In this document: positions 57,199 to 64,000 of the stretch, piece by piece | Layout: every line of letters starts with the position of its first letter | Numbering within the stretch: position 1 is the first letter of the stretch | Assembly: GCA_033980235.1 (NCBI GenBank) | Contig: CM067070.1 | Span: 10,424,046 to 10,488,045, forward strand | DNA from: Diadema setosum | Lineage: Eukaryota > Echinodermata > Echinoidea > Diadematoida > Diadematidae | DNA length: 64,000 nt | Direction: 5' to 3' | Notes under the pieces: generated by a model | What the model was told of the DNA's origin: nothing | Databases searched by the model: none | What the model saw: the letters and a program-made list of their open reading frames with translations, nothing else | Translations under genes and position numbers: made by a program

Positions 57199-58195
57199 TA
57201 AGATAGCGCAACAGACAAAATTGTATCAAAATCGAAATAATACATTTAATTTGGCGCAATACACTATGTCAACTTTGATGGCTGTCATCTTGATTTTTTT
57301 TTTTTTTAAGCGGTTGATCTAAATTCTGTCTTAAACTATCTACAACAAGATTGGTGCCAAGTTTCAAGCTATTACCTCTATTTGAAATGTTTTTTTTTTT
57401 TTTTTGCTTCATCTCATCTGCTTCAGATCAATCTACTTTGAAATAATAGCGATTAGTATCACCTGAGCTACCACTTGGTATGAAAAGTTAGTTTGCAGGC
57501 ACAAACCCTTGTTTGTCAAACAAAAAGTCTGCATTTGCCAAGACTACTACACGCACCATTGGCACTGCTACAAGCGCCAGTGCCAGTGGTGCGTGTAGTA
57601 GTCTTGGCGCGCGCAGACTTTTTTATGATTAACAAGGTCTTGGTCACAACTAAAGTGGCCATTTTTACGTAGTGAGTTATCAAGTTTGAGACATTATAAC
57701 TCCTGAACCAAAAATGGTACTGTCTTCTAATTTTCTCCAAATATTAATTATATGTGAAACAAAATTCTTGAAACGTTCCAAGATAATCCTTCAGTCTTTC
57801 TTTGATTTATGCTGAATCAAGCATTTTCATGATTTTCCTTTTTTCAGAAAAATATCAAAAAATGAGTGTTTTTTCCTTAAAATCTCAATCCAGTTATAAC
57901 AATAACCCACAAAAATGGTATCAACTTGTAGATAATTTTATTCTCTTTCATATGACATCTCAGTTGTTGAAATCTAATGTTTCTATCGAATTCTATCATT
58001 TAACTAACAAATTCAGTAAATATGGCGGCCATCTTGGACGCCTTCTTGGATTTGGAGGCTTTCGCAACAAATTTGTTTTGGTAGACCAGTGGAATGTTGT
58101 TTGTTACAATAAAAACTTGAAAATAAGCATGGTCTACTTAGTTTGTAGAGAGAGTGCAACTCGACCTCTGTTTTTAGCTTTTGGCCCCCCGGTTA
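57199..58195 (-). repeat. Right inverted arm of the foldback element
   Basis: Reverse complement of 53,620-54,607 with small indels. An apparent 146-codon frame at 57,802-58,242 runs out of it into the LINE and is not a gene. Confidence 0.85.
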
Positions 58196-58198
58196 ATA

Positions 58199-59661
58199 TG
58201 AGTCTTATAAGTATTTCCCCAAGCTACATTACAGTACATTAAATGAGGCATAACTATGGCATTATACAGAGTAATTAAGGTTTCTTTTGGTAAATAGAGA
58301 CGTAACTTGGATAAGATACCAACACTACGAGAAACTTTAGTACAGACGTAATTGACGTGGTCTTTCCACGATAAATATTCATCGACTATAACGCCTAGGA
58401 ATCGTACATTTTGGCTTCGATCAATCTGGTTACCGCCTATTACCAGTGGAACAATGTCATTTTGGATTCTTTTCCCTCTTAATCTAAATACAACATATTG
58501 AGATTTACTAGTATTCAATAATAGTTTATTACAACAAAACCATTCAAATATATTACCAATTTCATCATTTACAGAGTTTATTAAGGGTAACAAATAGTTG
58601 TGGTGAGCAAGTAAGCAAGTGTCATCTGCAAAAAGCGAATAGGTAAACAAGTTAGATGAATTGATAATGTCATTAATATAAATAAGGAACAATAAAGGGC
58701 CTAGGACTGAGCCCTGTGGAACACCACATGTTACTTGCCTCGACTGTGATTTAACTCCATTTACCGCTACATATTGCTGTCTATTTTGCAAGTAATCTTT
58801 AAACCAAGCTAGAGCTACCCCACGAATACCATAATGCTCAAGCTTACACAGGAGTATCGAATGGTCAATAGTATCAAAAGCCTTCGACAAATCTAAAAAT
58901 ATACCAGTACAATACCTGCCACTATCAATAGCATTAACGACAGTATTCACTAAATTCAAGACACCCATGCTCGTGGAACATTTTTTCCGAAAACCAAATT
59001 GCTGTGGAATCAAAACACTATATGACTGAAGATAATCATCCAATCTTTTATACACAATTTTTTCAAGGATCTTTGAGAAAATGGGCAACAAAGCAATTGG
59101 TCTATAATTTTCTATACATTTGCTATCATTCGTTTTAAATACAGGGATTACATTTGCTAATTTCAATTTTTGTGGAATAATTCCTTGTGAAAGAGACTTG
59201 TTGAAAATATCACACAAGGGATCAGCAATATACTGTATACAACTCTTTACAACCATTGGAGATACATCATCTGACCCACATGATTTTGATGGGTTTAGGG
59301 CAGTAGCAAATTTTATAATTTCATGAACAGATGTTGGAGTAAAATACAATGATGAGGAGTGACTTTGCACAGATAAATATTCTAGAAATGAACTTTTGGC
59401 AGCGGGTATATCATTGCTTATCTGTGAGGGCAAATCAATAAAATATTTATTTAAATATTCAGCTTTATGTAAATCTGACTGAAGTGTAATGCCGTTATGA
59501 TACATTTCACTCGGAATTAATGGTTTCTTCCCTCTCCCTAATAATTCATTTATGTGATACCATGTCTTCTTAATATCATATTGAGTAGACCGAAAAATAT
59601 TATCATAATACCTCGTTTTGCTCTGTCGAACAGCAGAAGTCAACAAATTTTTATGTACCAC
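58199..59661 (-). pseudogene. LINE ORF2 reverse transcriptase region
   Basis: Open from about 59,661 to the foldback junction. It contains the finger motif ENYRPIALLPIFSKILEK, FLDLSKAFDTIDH (catalytic Asp), GVPQGSVLGPLLFLIYINDI and the active-site SLFADDT. A TAG stop precedes it at about 59,663-59,671, with a frameshift a little upstream. The frame begins with GTG at its 5' edge, so there is no genuine start; it is the internal part of ORF2. Confidence 0.9.
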
Positions 59662-59692
59662 ATACTATTTAAAGTTTGCATCACTTCGATCG

Positions 59693-60738
59693 TTAATAAA
59701 ACCTAGAGTACAACTTATGCTTCTGATTAATAGATTTCAGGAAGCCTGGGGTAATCCATGGTTTTCTACATTTTTTCTTTGACTTCTTCTCAACTAAAGG
59801 AAAAACTGAATCATATAATATTAAAAAAAAAATATCAATAAACTGTTCATAAGAGTCATTAGCATCATACAAATCATACAAACAAGACCAATTAACGTCA
59901 GATAACTTTTGCTTAAAAACGTTAATCTTCTCTTCATTAATAACACGCCGAAATAGTTTACCTTTGCTATCAACAGCTGTAACAGCATCACCTTTATTGA
60001 TGCTAAAAATTAGCATATGGTCAGAAAATTCTGAGCACAGAATACCAGAATGAAAATGGTCTTTAACACAGTTTGTAAATATATTATCAGTTAAGGTTGC
60101 GGTTGAAGACGTAACACGAGTTGGTTTATTAATTAGGGAGAATAGACCATATGAAGTCACAAAGTCAACAAAATCTTTGACTTTTTTATCTACATTGATA
60201 TTTAATAAATTTACATTAAAATCGCCCATAATATATATTTTCTTATTTTCTGCACTCACAATTTCCATTGTATCATCAAATCTATCAATAAACGATCTTA
60301 TACCAGCACCAGGCGCTCTGTACACACATCCAATAACATGCTTAGTGTTTGTAATATTCGCTTCTATAAACAAAGATTCATAATACAAATTTGTATCAGA
60401 TAAGTCACTTCGTAGCCGAAAATCAATTCCCTCCTTTATATAATATGCAACCCCACCACCTTTTTTATTCAACCGACATGACTGAATAAAAGAATATCCA
60501 GGGATGTTAAATATAGCTACATCTGTTGAAGGTTTAAACCAAGTTTCGGTTATACTAATCACAGTAAAATCATATTTTATAAAAACACAACAACATCTTC
60601 AAAATTTTTATAAAGGCTCCTAGAATTAACATGCAAAAGTGACAGTTTATTTTTTTCACTGTAACAAAAATCAGAGCAATTGATATAATTACAGTCATTA
60701 CCTACAACATCAAAAACATCATCAAAATTGTCATCCAT
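59693..60738 (-). pseudogene. LINE ORF2 endonuclease region (frameshifted)
   Basis: The ATG at 60,738 (MDDNFDDVFD) is the probable ORF2 start. The apurinic-type endonuclease motifs follow: HVNSRSL in the first frame, then after a frameshift near 60,575 ITETW, IMGDFNVNL and SDHMLI in the second. The frame closes at 59,693 just before the RT-connecting segment. Confidence 0.88.
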
Positions 60739-61185
60739 TAGGGAAAAAAAGATGAAAACACAGTAGATACCCAACAGTTATGTAAACAAGATCATGAGAT
60801 AACTGAATCACCAGATAAAGAAGCAAAATGTTGAGATAGTATCTTCGAGCATTCAAGCACAAGCACCCGTGCACACATACACAATCACAAACACATACCA
60901 GGGAGGTGAGACCTCCCTGCACATACACACGTAATTACATGCACACATAAAAAGTAAACACAAAGAGTATAAGTAATATAACCATATATGTACAAAGTGA
61001 GATGCCGATGGTTAGCGGCAACATTTAAAAGATACAGATCTAAGCTAAGACCCATGATGGGGAAAAAAAAACGGAGTAAAGGTATGGGAAAAAAGAAAGG
61101 AAATATAGACCCCTGGGAGAGGAGACTTTAGTTAGAGTAAAAATAACATGTTTTGTCTCTTTGGATATTATAGCAAGCATCTGAA
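60739..61185 (-). other. LINE ORF1-ORF2 spacer
   Basis: No frame. It contains CACACATACACAATCAC-like sequence and a short hairpin, GGGAGGTGAGACCTCCC, at about 60,901-60,917. Confidence 0.5.
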
Positions 61186-61584
61186 TTACAGGGTGTCAAT
61201 TTGTTGAAGCGATGTGAAGGCCTTCTTGACGTGCACTCCATCCTGGGTGGTCTTCAGAGCCGCCATAACTCTCCCGTCGGTTGACCAAGCTGCATGGACT
61301 TTATGGTGATTTGCCAACTTCATCAGGATACTGTGGTTCAGTTTCGTCAAATCCTCCTGGATTGAGACACCAGACCCCTTCATCTTCCGATGATTTTTCA
61401 TCAGGATGGCCTTGCTCTTGTAGGAGCAAAACTTAACTAAAATTGGGCGGGGCCTGTTGTCTGAGCGCGGCTTCCCAGATCGGTGCGATCTGTCGATTTC
61501 GGACCTGGACATGTGATGTTGGGATTTTAATGAGCTGATAATGCTTGGGTCAGTAGCCAACATAGTCATAGGCCTGTATCGCAA
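61186..61584 (-). pseudogene. LINE ORF1 C-terminal fragment
   Basis: About 130 codons containing RSHRSGKPR, RPILVKF and GSGVSIQEDLT, the pattern of the RRM/C-terminal part of L1-ORF1p-like proteins found in many LINEs. The N-terminal coiled-coil part is missing upstream, so it is truncated or diverged. Confidence 0.7.
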
Positions 61585-62329
61585 AGTAAATCAGCATTCG
61601 GTTAAGGCAGTGACATTACAGAGGAAAAAATACCTAACCTATAATGGTATGTATCCAGAACTATTCGGGATGACGAATGATTTCTTGAGGGAGAAAGGTT
61701 TGCGGTGACACCATGTGTATGTAGTCCTTAACCGGATCGTTCCTTGGCAGAAGAACAGCCTAGAAAAGGAGAATTGAAGAGGGAAGTGACATATGGGGGT
61801 TGTAAGGCGAGCAAAAAGTGTATAGAGTGGGGGACAGTAATGGGCTAGAAGTTGAAACGGTAGAGAAGGGAACAGAGAGAGTGGCAAGGAAGAATAGAGT
61901 GAGAATGGAGTAAGATGTTCGGACATCGTTAGGAGGAGAAAAATCAAATAGAAGGTAAGAGGTAGAGGGAGGAGTTACAGGTTGGAAAATCATCGGTATA
62001 GGAGAGAGAAGTGAAAATTCCTGAAACCAAAAAGAAGAACGAGGTGGGCAACAAAGTGGACTATGGGATGCAGATTCAATGGAGAAAGGAAGAATAATCC
62101 CGCAGAGGAAAAGTAAGCTGAGGAGAGATGAGACTATGATGAGAGTAGTTAGAGAGAGAGGGGGGAACCAAGGGAAGAAGAAGAAGAAAGAAGAAAAAGA
62201 GAGGAATAAATGTTAAGGAAGTTAAGGAAGGGGGGTTTGGGTGGATCCTAGAAAATGATTCTTGTGTCAAATACATTATTTCACCTATAGACATTGATAG
62301 AGACGACTTTGATTCTTCCTCATAGCTAC
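61585..62329. other. Purine-rich noncoding interval
   Basis: Strongly GA-rich on the plus strand (for example GAAGAAGAAGAAAGAAG near 62,175). It could include LINE 5' sequence; no gene is supported. Confidence 0.45.
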
Positions 62330-63390
62330 CCCATGGTCTCGACCGGAGATGTTCGTTATTCCGAAAGTTCATTAACTCGAAAACGAAGTTCGTTAGTATT
62401 TTTTTTTTTGTTCATTTTCCATCTGAGAAGATTGCTGGACAGCCCATATTCAGCTACATTAAGCTGGTCTTCCATGGGGTCCAGTTATATGTGAGGTGGG
62501 ACCACTTCACCGGGTTAAACACCCTGCTCTTTGCGATGAATTTGTTAATGAATGAAGCGGGATCTTTTACGTGCATGAGTTGTTACTCTCTCATACACGG
62601 GACTTTCATTTTATGTCCTATCCGAGGGCCAGAGTGTTTTTGCCTCTTGCTAGAGGGGCCGGTATGTTTACACACAACATTGCTCAGTCCAGACTCGGGT
62701 TCCAACCCGGGCCGCGTGATCGTGAGTCAGACGCGCTACCGACTGAGCCAACTCACCGCCCTGAAGGATCGTTTTTCCGAAACACGCAGATTCCCTATGC
62801 CTAATGGTTCGTCGGTTCAAAAATTAAATTTGTCACGTTAATCCGAACAATAGATGTACCGTTTTCCAAAGGTTTGCTATTCCGAAGGTCAGTTAAGAGG
62901 AAAACTAAGAATGTTTTGTTATTCCAAGGCTTCATTTTTCCCAATTACAAATTCCCTACGCACTCAAAGGTTCGTCAACTCGAAAATGGCATAGAGTTTG
63001 TCAACGCGAACATTTGTGATGTTATCCCGACCGTTCGCTATTCCGAAAATGAGTAAGGGTGACCGTGCCGAAGGTTCGCTAGTCCAAAAATGAAAAGAAA
63101 AAAAAAACTGTCGTTGTTCCGAACATGCCGAAGATAAGACAATCCGGGAAAGTAATAAGGTTCGTTATTCCAAAGGATTTGTCATTCCGATGATGAGAAG
63201 GTGCGTATCAATAAATCTTCATAATTAGGAACATTATTTCGTTTTCAGATAAATCAACCATTGGAATAACGAACCTATTTCCATTATCGGATTAACTAAC
63301 CTTCGGAACACCGAATCTTACTTTATTTACGGATTTAGAGGAACCTACGGAATACCAAGCTTTTGGAATAACGAACTTTAGACCGTGGAG
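62330..63390. mobile_element. Foldback element of TTCGTTATTCCGAA repeats, interrupted by a SINE
   Basis: The left end CCATGGTCTCGACC then GTTCGTTATTCCGAAAG and the right end GGAATAACGAACTTTAG then ACCGTGG are inverted counterparts. The left portion holds many degenerate GGTTCGTTATTCCGAA-like units; after about 63,260 they read in reverse (GGAATAACGAACC, CCTTCGGAACACCG). No coding sequence. The SINE at 62,399-62,760 lies inside the left arm. Confidence 0.7.
62399..62760 (-). mobile_element. tRNA-derived SINE
   Basis: Minus strand from 62,760: GGCGGTGAGTTGGCTCAGTC is tRNA-like, with an A-box TGGCTCAGTCGG (62,750-62,739) and a B-box-like GGGTTGGAACCC (62,708-62,697), the spacing expected of a Pol III promoter. 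A non-tRNA body follows (GGATAGGACATAAAATG, CCCGGTGAAGTGG, GCTGTCCAGCAATCTTC) and an A-run tail near 62,413-62,399. No cloverleaf can be completed, so it is not a functional tRNA gene. Confidence 0.75.
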
Positions 63391-64000
63391 ACTGTTCCCT
63401 TCCGACAACATTTGAGCTCCCAATATGTCACGTTATGTTTTTAACAACGTCCATATTTCAGAACTGTATGTGACAAACCTTTGTGTACGGCATAAAAGAG
63501 AGTTGTGGAAAACATTGAATGGGGACTGAAATGGAAACAATTCATCGTTTAGGGAGAGGGTAACACACTCCACCCGTATCGCAGGATGCAAAAAAAAAAA
63601 AAAAAAAAATGACAGCTGAAACCAATCAGGTATTCACAATGCTCTACTGCTACGAGTACAACTCTTTGAAATTTAGCATAAGATGTGTCGTATTTCCGGA
63701 GAATATCCCTTGAACTGGACATGCTGCCAATTCTCAGAATAAAGCAGACTGTCATTTGAATAGTCACTGAAAAAAAAAAAAAACACTTGCCGACCAGTTT
63801 GTATATACACTGCCCAAATGCTTCATTTGAATCATGATTCTGGTGATGCATCGTATTTCAAATTACGCACTCTCGGTACATGTGAAGACGCCCAATGTGT
63901 GATGTCAGATCAAAGAGATTTTCCTCATTACACTACATACAATCATTTGTGGCTATTTAACTTTTAATCACACATTTTCTTTTTTGTTCATCTTTAACAT
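63391..64000. other. Noncoding end of window
   Basis: Two A-runs (63,589-63,609 and 63,770-63,781) and otherwise unremarkable sequence. No gene or element recognised. Confidence 0.5.

Larger units (their letters stand above)
53620..58195. mobile_element. 4,576-bp foldback element with 1-kb inverted arms
   Basis: The left end TAACCGGAGGGCCAAA and right end TTTTGGCCCCCCGGTTA are inverted, flanked by ATA on both sides (53,617-53,619 and 58,196-58,198). The arms, about 53,620-54,607 and 57,199-58,195, are similar over about 1 kb. Each arm holds its own hairpin, GACTACTACACGCAC against GTGCGTGTAGTCTTGGC. The interior (about 54,780-55,700) is a diverged direct copy of the left arm, so the element is part tandem, part inverted. 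No transposase frame was found. A 3-bp target is compatible with several DNA transposon groups. Confidence 0.85.
52852..61584 (-). mobile_element. Inactive CR1/Jockey-superfamily LINE, split by a foldback element
   Basis: On the minus strand the order is an ORF1 fragment (61,584-61,186), ORF2 endonuclease (from 60,738), reverse transcriptase (to 58,199), then after a 4,576-bp insertion the ORF2 C-terminus (53,616-53,340), a 3' UTR and a terminal (TTGAAC)n tail at 52,880-52,852. A short 3' microsatellite instead of poly(A) is typical of CR1/L2-like LINEs. Two frameshifts, one in-frame stop and the insertion make it inactive. Without the insertion it is about 4.15 kb, so the 5' end may be truncated. 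Confidence 0.85.

Noticed and set aside
57802..58242. 146-codon plus-strand frame
   Set aside because: It lies in the right inverted arm of the foldback element and its mirror appears at 53,741-54,022; it then runs into antisense LINE sequence.
62690..62760. Possible tRNA gene on the minus strand
   Set aside because: Box A and B are present but the acceptor and anticodon stems cannot be completed and a SINE body with A-run tail follows, so it is a SINE head.

Overview
The window looks like AT-rich nuclear DNA of a deuterostome marine invertebrate, most likely an echinoderm. The reasons are intron-containing TRIM-type genes in a tandem family, a Gmr1-type Ty3/gypsy element (a deuterostome lineage), a CR1/Jockey-type LINE, a tRNA-derived SINE and very many MITE and foldback elements. 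There is no bacterial-style gene organisation. The species was not determined.

The cellular genes are four paralogous two-exon TRIM-like genes, all on the minus strand: gene 1 (10,248-7,989), gene 2 (31,870-29,003), gene 3 (39,138-36,686) and gene 4 (49,007-46,319). In each, exon 1 encodes RING + B-box2 + coiled coil and exon 2 encodes a beta-propeller-like domain. A phase-1 intron separates them with usable GT/AG sites in all four. Genes 1 and 4 are close paralogs inside one long duplication (about 1-14,243 and 42,500-49,961). Genes 2 and 3 are close paralogs inside another (about 25,940-32,900 and 33,110-40,710). Perfect GGGAATTCCC (kappaB-type) decamers lie about 250 bp upstream of genes 1 and 4 and about 1 kb upstream of gene 2, with a variant upstream of gene 3. 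This would fit an inducible innate-immune ubiquitin-ligase family, but that is inference.

The rest is mostly mobile DNA. 1.45-2.33 kb: a rolling-circle HINE/Helitron-like element. 2.84-6.11 kb: a foldback element made of 13-bp TACCACAGGACAG repeats. 11.09-12.29 kb: one LTR plus a leader with three primer-binding sites. 12.38-14.24 kb: a MITE carrying two further TTAA-type insertions. 15.46-22.91 kb: a complete, very young Gmr1-type Ty3/gypsy retrotransposon with integrase encoded before reverse transcriptase. 24.24-24.56 kb: a palindromic MITE. 50.19-51.74 kb: a TTAA-type element holding a 992-bp palindrome built from 32 copies of an 18-20 bp palindrome. 52.85-61.58 kb: a dead LINE split by a 4,576-bp foldback element, itself carrying an inverted repeat that holds a hAT-like MITE. 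62.33-63.39 kb: a foldback element of TTCGTTATTCCGAA repeats interrupted by a tRNA-derived SINE.

The gene 1 / gene 4 duplication acts as an internal control: several insertions in the gene 1 copy have a clean empty site in the gene 4 copy, which fixes the element ends and shows they came after the duplication. I found no clearly novel enzymatic system. The most unusual material is the set of unrelated inverted-repeat elements whose arms are tandem short repeats that reverse polarity, and the Gmr1-type pol order. All identities were judged by eye; no search or alignment was run.
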